Source: Candidatus Macondimonas diazotrophica
GTDB lineage: Bacteria; Pseudomonadota; Gammaproteobacteria; UBA5335
Assembly (NCBI RefSeq): GCF_004684205.1
Contig: NZ_SRIO01000014.1
Location: 1 to 64,000, forward strand
DNA length: 64,000 bases
Reading direction: 5' to 3'
Shown here: one piece after another, positions 36,783 through 44,593 of the stretch
How the letters are laid out: every line of letters starts with the position of its first letter
Numbering within the stretch: the first letter of the stretch is position 1
Made by a program: the position numbers and the translations under genes
The notes under the pieces: generated by a model
Database searches by the model: none
What the model was told of the DNA's origin: nothing
What the model saw: only the letters and a program-made list of their open reading frames with translations

Positions 36783-37994
36783 TCAGCCCAGGGGCGGCTG
36801 AATCTTTGTCATATCGAGATCCATGGCCCCGATGGCGGCCAGCTCTCGCTCTTGCCACATATGTGGGGGCATGACGGTCGCGACCATGGCATCCCGCATC
36901 AATCGTGGGAGCGGATTCTTGTTGTAAAGCGAGTTGGCCCCGCATGCGCTCGGAAGCGTTCTGACGGCTTCCATGAGCGCGTTGGTAATCGCCAGCTTTG
37001 CCTTGGCAAAGCCGTAGAAGGATTCCGGGATGTTTCCATGGGTGTCATAAGTCAATGACACCTGGCGGACGATCAGTCGTGCTTGGTCGAGGCGATCAAT
37101 CAGCGCGCCGATCGTCTGCAAGCTTGAGGGGTGGTAAGCCATGGGCTGGGTGTAGCCGCGTGGAACCCGTGAAAGCAGATACTGCTGCGCCCAATCCAGC
37201 ATTGCCGTCAGAATGCCCAGGTATACCGAAGAAAACGTGTGGTAGAACTCGGCGCTTGAGGTCTGGAGCAAGCTTTGAAAGAAGTCGCTTCCACGCAACA
37301 GGGTTTGCTCTTCGGGAATGAACAGCCCATCAAAGAACACGCTGTTGCTGCGGGTGGCGCGAAGACCCAGCGTATCCCAGGTATCTTCGACATTGACGCC
37401 CGGCATCTTGGTGTCGATCAGCAGGAACACGCTTTCGGTGGCATCCGGCGAATCCTTGATGTGAAACATCACCATCGAATAGCGCGATGCTTCAAAGTTC
37501 GTGCCGAACTGTTTGCGGCCGTAGAGCTTGTATCCGCCCTCCACGACCTCAACGTATGAGGTCGGGTTCAGCGTTGCATAGATCAGGGAGTTTCCACCGG
37601 GCTCCGAGGCGACGGCGGACATGAGGTTGTTGACCGTGAGATCGCACAGATACGCGAACTTGTCCTTGTTGACGGACTCGAGGCCGGCCCCCTTCATCAG
37701 ACTCATGGACATCTGATGCATGTTGAAGGCCATGGACGTGCCGGAGCAGCCCTGCCCCAGCTGTTCCAGGATCAGACTGTACTCGAACATCCCCAGTCCC
37801 AGGCCTCCATATGCCTTCGGAACCAGTGCGCCGTAGAATCCGGCAGATTTGATGGCGTCCCAGTTCTCGGATGGAACCCACCGTTCACGGTCGGCCTGGT
37901 CAGCATTTTTCTTCAATACCTGTGCGACTTCCCGGGCGGATTCTTGAAGTTTCTTCTGTTCCGGGCTGAGATCCAGTAATCCAGTCGGCTTCAT
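36783..37994 (-). CDS. acyl-CoA dehydrogenase-like flavoprotein (possible flavin-dependent monooxygenase)
   Basis: The 403-residue protein has the acyl-CoA dehydrogenase fold: LVPKAYGGLGLGMFEYSLILEQLG, the flavin region SEPGGNSLIYAT, and LGLRATRSNSVFFDGLFIPEEQ. The C-terminal part (SLYNKNPLPRLMRDAMVATVMPPHMW) resembles the Acyl-CoA_dh_2 type of DszC/HsaA-like two-component monooxygenases more than classic dehydrogenases. With a flavin reductase and RibB nearby, an FMNH2-using oxygenase is likely; a true dehydrogenase remains possible. ATG 37994 has GGAG 7 bp upstream; the adjacent ATG at 37997 is an alternative. Confidence 0.85.
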   Translation of the reverse strand: MKPTGLLDLSPEQKKLQESAREVAQVLKKNADQADRERWVPSENWDAIKSAGFYGALVPKAYGGLGLGMFEYSLILEQLGQGCSGTSMAFNMHQMSMSLMKGAGLESVNKDKFAYLCDLTVNNLMSAVASEPGGNSLIYATLNPTSYVEVVEGGYKLYGRKQFGTNFEASRYSMVMFHIKDSPDATESVFLLIDTKMPGVNVEDTWDTLGLRATRSNSVFFDGLFIPEEQTLLRGSDFFQSLLQTSSAEFYHTFSSVYLGILTAMLDWAQQYLLSRVPRGYTQPMAYHPSSLQTIGALIDRLDQARLIVRQVSLTYDTHGNIPESFYGFAKAKLAITNALMEAVRTLPSACGANSLYNKNPLPRLMRDAMVATVMPPHMWQERELAAIGAMDLDMTKIQPPLG

Positions 37995-38031
37995 CATTGT
38001 TCTCCAGATGACGTGAGGTATGGGTCCGCGT

Positions 38032-38460
38032 TCAGGCGCTGACGACCGCTTCAACCTGGATTTCGAGCATGAGGCCGGGCAAGGCAAGATGCGTGACGCC
38101 CATGGCGCTACCGGTCGGGATCGCGTCAGGAAGCAGTTCCCGCTTGATCTCGAAAATCTTCATCACCTTGTCCGCAAAGGGAATGTCTGGCGCCTCGCTG
38201 TGAACGATGAATTGCTCGATCTGAACGATGTCTTTGGGTGCACCGCCGGCCGCTTCCAGCACGTTCTTGATGTTCAACCACGTCTGGCGCACCTGTTCCT
38301 CGTAGGTGGGCAACACCTCGAAGTCTTCCATGGTTTGCCCCCATTTCACGCCGACCTGCCCTGAAATGAAGATGTGATTACCAACCCGCTTCGCGTCGCA
38401 GGCGTGAATCGCCTTGCAGAAATCCCCGCTTCCCGGCACATAGATATTGGTTGCGTTCAT
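38032..38460 (-). CDS. RidA/YjgF family protein, copy 1
   Basis: The product has 142 residues of the RidA (YjgF/YER057c/UK114) family, enamine/imine deaminases or related hydrolases. It starts NIYVPGSGDFCKAIHACDAKRVGNHIFISGQVGV and includes TWLNIKNVLEAAGGAPKDIVQIEQFIV and a C-terminal LALPGLMLEIQVEAV. The N-terminal half is close in sequence to the second RidA of the block, so the two are paralogues. ATG 38460 has AGGAG 8 bp upstream. RutC of the pyrimidine-degradation Rut pathway belongs to this family, but the substrate here is unknown. Confidence 0.9.
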   Translation of the reverse strand: MNATNIYVPGSGDFCKAIHACDAKRVGNHIFISGQVGVKWGQTMEDFEVLPTYEEQVRQTWLNIKNVLEAAGGAPKDIVQIEQFIVHSEAPDIPFADKVMKIFEIKRELLPDAIPTGSAMGVTHLALPGLMLEIQVEAVVSA

Positions 38461-38495
38461 TGTTCGGCTCCTGATGTTGGAACGGTGGGTGATAT

Positions 38496-38512
38496 ACTGA
38501 TCAATTAATAAG
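38496..38512. promoter_or_regulatory. operator-like repeat A (candidate TetR site)
   Basis: ACTGATCAATTAATAAG lies between the luciferase-like and first RidA genes, about 36 bp before the RidA start. It matches the repeat upstream of the second RidA gene at 15 of 17 positions and has inverted-repeat ends (ACTGAT and ATAAG). A TetR gene is divergent from this block. Confidence 0.5.
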
Positions 38513-38527
38513 TCGACAGGTAAAAAT

Positions 38528-39643
38528 TTAGGGCAGGAATTTAGTCCCCTCGGCAAATGGGCTTCCGGTGACGACATTGCGTGGGGACGCAAAGTGTGGA
38601 ATGACGTGATTTCCAATCAGATCCACCGCTTCCATGATCTGGCGGTGGGTCATGTCCCCGTCGACACGGAGAATGACTTCGTCATATCCCGCTTCCTTGA
38701 GGCGTGAAATCTGCTCAACGAAATACTCCGGCGTTCCGCAGAGCACCCCGGGCGTGTGCTCAAGCAGTACTTCAATATCGTCAAGCATCGCATTGATCAT
38801 CTTCGACTCCGCCATGTAGGCATAGTCGGGTGAAGCTTCGGCGAGCTGGTCGTATGCCTGAACGACAATACGAAGGAAATTGATGACGGTCGGTCCGCCT
38901 TCCGCGATCGCTCTTTCGTGCGTCTTGGCACAATAGGCGGGCAGCACCAGGAAGGAGAGCGTATCGTTGACAACCTTTCCGACCTGCTGCGATGGATGGG
39001 TGATGGCATTCTTATAGAGCTTGGCGGCATCTTCTACGCGGCCCCAACCCAGATAGTTGTCGAAGCCCATGCAGCCGATTCCTTTCTCGCCCGCGATCTG
39101 ATGCATTTCCATGCTTGAGGCCGCGACGGAGAGCGGGGGGTGCGGTTCCTGCAGAGGCTTGGGCGTCAGGAAACACGGCGGTATCTCCCAGTACTTCCCT
39201 TTGTGTTCTACCCAGTCCTCGGAAATCGCCTTGGCGATGATGTCCAGCGATTCGTTCCACTGCGCGCGTGTTTCGGTGGGACTGACCCCAAAGGCATTCA
39301 GAGCGATCAGGGAATTCGATCGTCCTGTCCCCAGTTCGGCCCTGCCGTTGGAGATGAGGTCGAGGGTCGCCAGCTGTTCCGCGATGCGCAACGGATGATT
39401 GAACTTCAACAGCAGACGGATCATGTGCCGCAAGCGAATGCGGGTGGTCTTTGCTGCGACCGCCGCGTACATCACTTCAGTGGCGGACATGCCAATGTTC
39501 CCCATGAAGTGCTGCTCGGATGCACCCCAGAAGTCGAATCCCGCTTCTTCTGCGTACACTGCTTCACTGATCATCTGCTGATACCGGCGGTGTTGGGTCA
39601 ACCCAACCGGAACATTTGCTTCAACGATAAGGCCGAATTTCAT
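38528..39643 (-). CDS. luciferase-like FMN-dependent monooxygenase (LLM class)
   Basis: This 371-residue TIM-barrel flavoprotein is of the bacterial luciferase family: AEEAGFDFWGASEQHFMGNIGMS, the RIRLRHMIRLLLKFNHPLRIAEQLATLDLISNGRAELGTGR block, and IGCMGFDNYLGWG. Members use FMNH2 and O2 to oxidise or cleave their substrate (bacterial luciferase, RutA, alkanesulfonate monooxygenase). A flavin reductase and RibB are encoded in the same block. AGGAG precedes the ATG. The substrate cannot be predicted; the neighbouring RidA paralogues suggest an imine or enamine-producing reaction. Confidence 0.93.
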   Translation of the reverse strand: MKFGLIVEANVPVGLTQHRRYQQMISEAVYAEEAGFDFWGASEQHFMGNIGMSATEVMYAAVAAKTTRIRLRHMIRLLLKFNHPLRIAEQLATLDLISNGRAELGTGRSNSLIALNAFGVSPTETRAQWNESLDIIAKAISEDWVEHKGKYWEIPPCFLTPKPLQEPHPPLSVAASSMEMHQIAGEKGIGCMGFDNYLGWGRVEDAAKLYKNAITHPSQQVGKVVNDTLSFLVLPAYCAKTHERAIAEGGPTVINFLRIVVQAYDQLAEASPDYAYMAESKMINAMLDDIEVLLEHTPGVLCGTPEYFVEQISRLKEAGYDEVILRVDGDMTHRQIMEAVDLIGNHVIPHFASPRNVVTGSPFAEGTKFLP

Positions 39644-39822
39644 GTCGTTCTCCTGTCGTTCCCTGAAGCGGGCATATTGAGGATCTGAATCGTTCTTTCG
39701 GGATTACACATCGCGTTGTGTTCGACGGTGTATGGGCTTCCGCGGAATCTTTCACCTTGAGACGCTTTGGAAGTCATCGGAAGTTTCTCTTCCGGGTCGT
39801 TCAGTCGCGATGTCAAACTTGG

Positions 39823-40236
39823 CTATTTCATGGCAACGACCTGAATCTCGACCTGGAGATCCGGCAGCGCCAGATCACTCACGCCGATGGTTGTTCCGGT
39901 TGGTGTCGAATCGGGGAGTATTTCGTTCTTGATTTCAAAGATCTTCATGGTTTTTTCGCTGAAGGTTCCTTCAGAATCATCAGCGTGTACAATCATCATG
40001 AGGATTTGTACGATGTGTTCGCTCTCATAGCCCGCTGCATCGAGTGCAGTCTTGATATTGACCCAGGTTTTTCGGGTCTGGGCTTCGAAGGTCGGAAGCA
40101 ATGTCATGTTGTCGGTCCAATCGACACCGCCTTGCCCGGAGATGAAAAGCTTTTCTCCGACCACGGTGGCATCACAAGCGCCGATGTCTCTACAGAACTC
40201 GCCGCTTCCGGGTAAAAAAAGATCACGCTTGGTCAT
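39823..40236 (-). CDS. RidA/YjgF family protein, copy 2
   Basis: The 137-residue RidA-family protein runs RDLFLPGSGEFCRDIGACDATVVGEKLFISGQGGVDWTD at the start and LALPDLQVEIQVVAMK at the end. It parallels copy 1 through nearly its whole length (GSGxFCxxIxACDA, FISGQxGV, TWxNIKxxLxAAG, FEIKxEILPDxxPTG). Keeping two diverged copies in one block suggests either two steps or a mixed trimer. It is the first gene of the leftward block, just behind an operator-like repeat. Confidence 0.9.
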   Translation of the reverse strand: MTKRDLFLPGSGEFCRDIGACDATVVGEKLFISGQGGVDWTDNMTLLPTFEAQTRKTWVNIKTALDAAGYESEHIVQILMMIVHADDSEGTFSEKTMKIFEIKNEILPDSTPTGTTIGVSDLALPDLQVEIQVVAMK

Positions 40237-40992
40237 GTCGGACGCCCCTTATCAATCGATCAGTTACCACCGAGCAGAGAGCGTGCCAATTTTTTGTTTT
40301 CCCAAGGAATGAACTCGTAAGTCATTGTCGGATCAGTGAATAATCGAAGCGTAATGTATGAGGGTCCGGCCTGATCCGGTATCGAATGGTTGCGGCGCGC
40401 CGCGCATGATCCGCACTACGATGGGGCTTCTCGCAGGGGACTGCACTACCGTGACGCGCGGGAAGGATGCTTGGGGATCGAAATCCGTCGTGTCTGCACG
40501 CTGGATGTCTGCATCTCTCCGATGCGCCTGATCGAATGGGGCTCGCCTGCTGACAGGATGCGGTGAGCCCGGGATGGGATTGCGTGAGGGGTGACGCCCC
40601 CTCATCTGGCCGATCCGATCACGGCGTCGCGCCATGAGTGGATCGCTGTCTGCTGGAATAAAGCGCGCTTCGGAATGATGCCACTGTCGGGCGGAATCCT
40701 GCGGCGTGCTTCTTCGCAGCCGGTCTTGTCACCCTTAAGGTCAGCGGTACGGGCGTTCCGCAGTTTCGGGCGGGAGTCTCGTCGAGAACTGGCGCTGTCC
40801 CGGACAGTTGACTGGCCGATCAGTAAGGGATGGCGCTTTCGCAAGGTCCACGGTAAACTTCAGTAACGGACCAAGCGGCCTTTTGCCCGGCAACTGAGCG
40901 GATTGGCTCGTGTCGAGTGAGCCACCCGGCCGGACGGCGTTCGGTGTCCTTCGAGCAAGGTTCTGCTGGAAATGTAACAGGATGTTTAGGCA
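40237..40992. other. 756 bp divergent intergenic region between the RidA/LLM block and tetR
   Basis: This region holds the promoters of the leftward catabolic block and of tetR. The only structure I can support is the operator-like repeat near its left end. Another GATCAGT half-site lies near 40816-40822. Open frames (e.g. 40602-40844 minus) look like chance frames, with no family features. Confidence 0.5.
40248..40264. promoter_or_regulatory. operator-like repeat B (candidate TetR site)
   Basis: CTTATCAATCGATCAGT lies 12 bp upstream of the start of the second RidA gene. Its reverse complement matches repeat A at 38496 in 15 of 17 positions. Binding here would block the promoter or ribosome-binding region of the leftward block. 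Confidence 0.5.
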
Positions 40993-41643
40993 GTGAACGT
41001 GGATAGAAAAAAAAGTGCACAGTTTGATAAGAAAACGGAAATTCTGGCGGTTTCGGTGCCAATGTTTGCCGCCTATGGGTATAACAAGGTTACCATTCGG
41101 GACATCGGTGCAGCGGCTGGAATGACTTCCGCGGCGCTTTATTACCATTTTCAGGACAAGCAGACGCTGTATCGCGAAGCGCTGAAATTCTCGTTTCAGT
41201 CCAAGGCCGAAATCACGCACGCGATCCTCTCATCGCAAGGAACGCCGGAAGAGCGTCTGGCCGCCTTCATCGAACGGTACACCCAGCTGCTCGCCGATGA
41301 TCCGGATTTTCGGCGTGTGATGCAGCGGGAACTGCTGGACGGAGATGAAGAAAGCGTGGGAATGCTCAGCGAGCTGTTCCAACAACCGTTTGACGAGCTC
41401 GCGGCAATCGTCGAGGTGCTCGCGCCCGCCACCGACATTCACATGGTCATCATGTCCATCATCGCCATGATTCTCTACCACTACGAAGTCGGACCCTTGC
41501 GGCGGCTGCTGCCCGGCGCGAAGCCCGAACACGAGGATTACCGGACCCTGGCAACGCATATCAAACGGCTCATTTTCTCCATGCTGGAGAAAGAGGTACC
41601 GGCCGACTTGCCGCCGACCACGGTGCCCACTGCGCTGGGGTGA
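40993..41643 (+). CDS. TetR-family transcriptional regulator
   Basis: The 216-residue protein has an N-terminal helix-turn-helix: FAAYGYNKVTIRDIGAAAGMTSAALYYHFQDKQTLYREAL, the TetR signature, at about 24-63. The rest is the helical ligand-binding and dimer domain. The start is a GTG at 40993. It is divergent from the RidA/LLM block, the usual place for a local repressor released by a pathway substrate. The operator-like repeats at 40248 and 38496 are candidates for its sites. Confidence 0.93.
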   Translation: MNVDRKKSAQFDKKTEILAVSVPMFAAYGYNKVTIRDIGAAAGMTSAALYYHFQDKQTLYREALKFSFQSKAEITHAILSSQGTPEERLAAFIERYTQLLADDPDFRRVMQRELLDGDEESVGMLSELFQQPFDELAAIVEVLAPATDIHMVIMSIIAMILYHYEVGPLRRLLPGAKPEHEDYRTLATHIKRLIFSMLEKEVPADLPPTTVPTALG

Positions 41644-41814
41644 CGGACACCCCGGTATCCATCACGTCTTGCCTGGGCGGTCTGTGCCACTCCAGGTGGC
41701 CGGGCCGCCCTCTCCCTTCACGATGTCGACATTTGTGATGTCGGCGCTGAGCGCTCCGTTTCTGGAGCGCCCGGGCGGCGCTCCGGTGGGGTACGCCGAC
41801 CTTTGCTGCGGATG

Positions 41815-42684
41815 TCAGGCGGTGCGTGACAACGCCTCGGTCCGGCCGGCGGTGAGCTGCGCCTGCAGGGCATCGGCGAACGCCGCGAGCGGCAGTTCCA
41901 GCCGGGTGATGCCGTGCTGTTCCAGGAAACGGGCTTCGTTGCGCGTCGGTTCGGCGGCGAGCACGGCGTAGTGCGTTTCCGAGGAGCGTTTGCTGATCTG
42001 GTGGGCAAAGATGCGTTCGGTCTGGCTGGTGAAACGGCAGCCGAGAAACAGGAACGCGCGGTCGCGGCGGCGTTCCTGCACCAGCGGCGGAATCGGCGTC
42101 TGGATGTCGATCTCGGTCAGCACCTCGACGAAATCGGCATCGGACACGAGGAAATTCGGCCGCGGCTCGACCGCGCCCCACGGCTGGTAGAGCACCAGCG
42201 TCCGCTCGGCGAGCGCGGTGAGCTCGAGATCGGTGCCGTCCGCCGCCATGGCCTGGTACCAGGTGCCGAAATGCTCGGACTGGCTCAACCCCTGGATCAG
42301 CCCGAAGTCGGGCCAACCGGCCAGCGCGGTGCGCATGACATCGTCGTACCAGAGCTGGACGATGAGCGGAATGGACGGCAGCGCCGCCAGCGTCCGGTGC
42401 AACGGTGAGGGGGTGAGCGTCGGCGCAAACGCTTGACGCATCAGGTCCACCAGCGTCTTGCGGTGCTTGAAGTTCTCGATGTACTGGGCGCTGGCACCAA
42501 GATTTCCCCGAGCGCGGCCCGGCACGGTGACCTTGCTGCCCAGAAAAATGGCCAGCGCTTCCAGGGAGGCGGGAACGGTGCCTGCTTCGGGGCACAGATC
42601 CACCATGCCGGGACCCAGATAGGGAATCATGCGACCGGCGCTCAGGCCGCTGGCGATGACTTCCAGATGATTCGTATCGTTCAT
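41815..42684 (-). CDS. SIR2-like domain protein of the nif operon
   Basis: The product has 289 residues. The start RMIPYLGPGMVDLCPEAG corresponds to the nucleotide-binding loop of SIR2-like proteins (usually GAGxS, here GPGMV). The C-terminal part, DRAFLFLGCRFTSQTERIFAHQISKRS followed by HYAVLAAEP, is the typical SIR2_2-type ending. Such domains bind or cleave NAD. It is the last gene of the nifB operon, overlapping the gene before it by 4 bp, so it is probably expressed with nitrogenase genes. The role in nitrogen fixation is unknown; NAD-linked control is a guess. Confidence 0.75.
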   Translation of the reverse strand: MNDTNHLEVIASGLSAGRMIPYLGPGMVDLCPEAGTVPASLEALAIFLGSKVTVPGRARGNLGASAQYIENFKHRKTLVDLMRQAFAPTLTPSPLHRTLAALPSIPLIVQLWYDDVMRTALAGWPDFGLIQGLSQSEHFGTWYQAMAADGTDLELTALAERTLVLYQPWGAVEPRPNFLVSDADFVEVLTEIDIQTPIPPLVQERRRDRAFLFLGCRFTSQTERIFAHQISKRSSETHYAVLAAEPTRNEARFLEQHGITRLELPLAAFADALQAQLTAGRTEALSRTA

Positions 42685-42905
42685 GCTGCGACCTCGGCAA
42701 CGGCTTGTTCGTGCAGCCCGCCCATGGCGTCGGGTGCGATGCGAAACACAGCCCGCCCGCCGGAGAGCGTGAGATAGGACAGGCCGCTCTGGCGGGTCAG
42801 GAAGTTGAACCACTGCTGCGCGGTGCAGCCCGCTGGCCGCTCGCCGATTTCCATCACGGTGCCATCGGGGGCGAAACGGACGTGGATCATGACATCGGTA
42901 CTCAT
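42681..42905 (-). CDS. small nif-operon protein of unknown function
   Basis: This 74-residue protein reads MSTDVMIHVRFAPDGTVMEI, then ERPAGCTAQQWFNFLTRQSG and YLTLSGGRAVFRIAP, giving a likely beta-hairpin plus helix fold. I do not recognise a named family. It overlaps the SIR2-like gene by 4 bp and follows the DegT-like gene after 30 bp, so translation is probably coupled within the nifB operon. Confidence 0.75.
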   Translation of the reverse strand: MSTDVMIHVRFAPDGTVMEIGERPAGCTAQQWFNFLTRQSGLSYLTLSGGRAVFRIAPDAMGGLHEQAVAEVAA

Positions 42906-42935
42906 GGCGCTCTCCTCGGCGATGGCAATCGCCGG

Positions 42936-44093
42936 TTACAGATAGATGGCGGACCCCGCCCCCACGTTGATGGAAGCGTCCTTGGCGGTCTGGACGATGA
43001 AGCTGACTTCCTCGGCGTCGAGACGGCTGTGAAACGGCAGCGCCAGTGCGCGATCGGCCAGCTTGTCGGTCACCCACAAGTCCTGGCGCGGGCGCTGCTT
43101 GTCGAAATAGCGCGCCTGGCGATGCAGCGGCAGGCAATAGGCCGCCGCCTCCACCCCGGCGGTGGCCAGATCGTCGACGATGTCGTCGCGGCTGCTGCGG
43201 CTGAAACGGGTGCCCAGGTGTACCAGTGACAGGAACCAATGCACCTCGTCCACATCCGGCGCCGCATAGGGTGGCTTGATCCCCTCGAAGGACTGGATGA
43301 CATCGAGGTAATGGGCCTCGATGGTCTTGCGTTGACTCAAGACTTCATCGAGCCGGGTCCACTGTGCCAAGCCGAGCCCCGCGTTGAGCTCGCCCATCGC
43401 GAGACCCGCAACCGGCAATCCCCCCGCCACCACCGAGCCGCGATCGGACAGGCGCCGATCGCGCAGCAGCCGCAACCGACTGGCCAGATCGATGTCGTCG
43501 GTCACGATCACCGCGCCCGCGCCGCAGGCGATGGCCCCCGGCTGGGTGAAATCGAAAATGGCGCAGTCGCCGAAGCTGCCGACGGCCCGGCCCTGGTAGA
43601 CCGAACCGACCGCCTCGGTGGAATCCTCGATCAGCAGCAATCCATGAACGCTCGCCAGTTCCCGCAGCTCGGCCCACGGGGCCGGATGGCCGTTGGCATT
43701 GGCTACCACGAGTGCGCGGGTCTGGGGAGTCAGGCGCGCCGCAATTTTTTCCGCGGTCAGACAGCCCGACCAGTAGTCGACATCGGCAAACACGACGCCG
43801 ACCCCGGCGAAGACTGCGCCATCGGCGAGCTGGCGCCACCCATACGAGGGCGCCACCACGTCGCTGCCCGGTCCGATGCCGGCGGCCCGCAGGATCAGCC
43901 ACAGCGCCAGGGTGGAACTGCTCAGGCACAGCGCGTGGCGACGTCCGAGACGTTCCGCCACCGCCGCTTCCAGGCGTTCGGTGAGCGGGCCGGCAGTGAT
44001 GTACGGCGAACCCATCACCGCGGCCACCATCTGCCGCTCCAGGTCGCTGAAGTCCGGCTCGCTGAGCAGGATGTCGTAGTCGGCGGGTTTCAC
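42936..44093 (-). CDS. DegT/DnrJ/EryC1-like fold protein lacking the PLP lysine
   Basis: The product has 385 residues and matches the DegT/DnrJ/EryC1/StrS aminotransferase family across its length: GPLTERLEAAVAERLGRRHALCLSSSTLALWLILRAAGIGPGSDVV, then IEDSTEAVGSVYQGRAVGSFGDCAIFDF. At the usual FSFHxxK the sequence is FDFTQPG (180-186), so Gly186 replaces the PLP-binding lysine. The enzyme therefore cannot form the normal Schiff base and may be a pseudoenzyme or a structural or regulatory protein. The start is the GTG at 44093, overlapping the preceding stop (GTGA). It belongs to the nifB operon. Confidence 0.82.
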   Translation of the reverse strand: MKPADYDILLSEPDFSDLERQMVAAVMGSPYITAGPLTERLEAAVAERLGRRHALCLSSSTLALWLILRAAGIGPGSDVVAPSYGWRQLADGAVFAGVGVVFADVDYWSGCLTAEKIAARLTPQTRALVVANANGHPAPWAELRELASVHGLLLIEDSTEAVGSVYQGRAVGSFGDCAIFDFTQPGAIACGAGAVIVTDDIDLASRLRLLRDRRLSDRGSVVAGGLPVAGLAMGELNAGLGLAQWTRLDEVLSQRKTIEAHYLDVIQSFEGIKPPYAAPDVDEVHWFLSLVHLGTRFSRSSRDDIVDDLATAGVEAAAYCLPLHRQARYFDKQRPRQDLWVTDKLADRALALPFHSRLDAEEVSFIVQTAKDASINVGAGSAIYL

Positions 44094-44365
44094 GATGCGG
44101 CCCTGCGACGACGCTGGGCGACCACCAGCGCGGTGGCCACCGCCGGATCCTGTGTGAGCTGCCAGCAATGCCCCGAGCCGTCCACCAGATAGACCTCGAA
44201 TTCCGGGTACGCCCGATAGGGTCGGCCCTCGGTCATGTCGGCGGCATCGCAGACCGTGATCGACCGGCCGGGCAGCTCGCGACGCAGCCGCGCCAGCCAA
44301 TCCGGCGGCGCCTCGGTGCTGAACACGTCTTCCAGACAGGCGAGATCGGCGGCATCCATGGTCAT
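44090..44365 (-). CDS. small hypothetical nif-operon protein
   Basis: The 91-residue protein contains LACLEDVFSTEAPPDWLARLRRELPGRSITVCDAADMTEGRPYRAYPEFEVYLVDGSGHCWQLTQDP. It looks like a compact alpha/beta domain with a basic tail. I cannot assign a family. It overlaps nifT by 4 bp upstream and the DegT-like gene by 4 bp downstream, so it is firmly part of the operon. Confidence 0.75.
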   Translation of the reverse strand: MTMDAADLACLEDVFSTEAPPDWLARLRRELPGRSITVCDAADMTEGRPYRAYPEFEVYLVDGSGHCWQLTQDPAVATALVVAQRRRRAAS

Positions 44366-44571
44366 TCCCCCAGCCGGCGTGCGTCGACCGTCAACGGCAG
44401 CCGCGTGTCAGCGGCCATCGCCGGCAACTCGAGCCGCCAGCCGTTGGCCAGGGTGACCACCCCGCCCCACATATCGGGGTTGTCCATGGAGACGATGGGC
44501 TCTTCAAGGTCTTTCTTGGGCACATAGGCCGACAGCGCACCGGCGGCATCGCGGCGAATCATGACTTTCAT
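44362..44571 (-). CDS. nifT: nitrogen fixation protein NifT/FixU
   Basis: The product has 69 residues. MKVMIRRDAAGALSAYVPKKDLEEPIVSM is the conserved NifT/FixU start, followed by WGGVVTLANGWRLELP. NifT is a small conserved protein of nif clusters with no settled function; in several species it is dispensable. AGGGGA lies upstream of the ATG. Confidence 0.92.
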   Translation of the reverse strand: MKVMIRRDAAGALSAYVPKKDLEEPIVSMDNPDMWGGVVTLANGWRLELPAMAADTRLPLTVDARRLGE

Positions 44572-44593
44572 GCGGCATTCCCCTGTTGAATGT

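Noticed and set aside
40602-40844. 80-codon minus-strand frame in the tetR upstream region, considered as an IS remnant
   Set aside because: I could not match it to any transposase motif and there are no terminal inverted repeats around it.
41743-41790. Hairpin GGAGCGCC/GGCGCTCC after the SIR2-like gene as an operon terminator
   Set aside because: The stem is short and no U-tract follows in the leftward direction; it may end transcription with Rho but I cannot support it.
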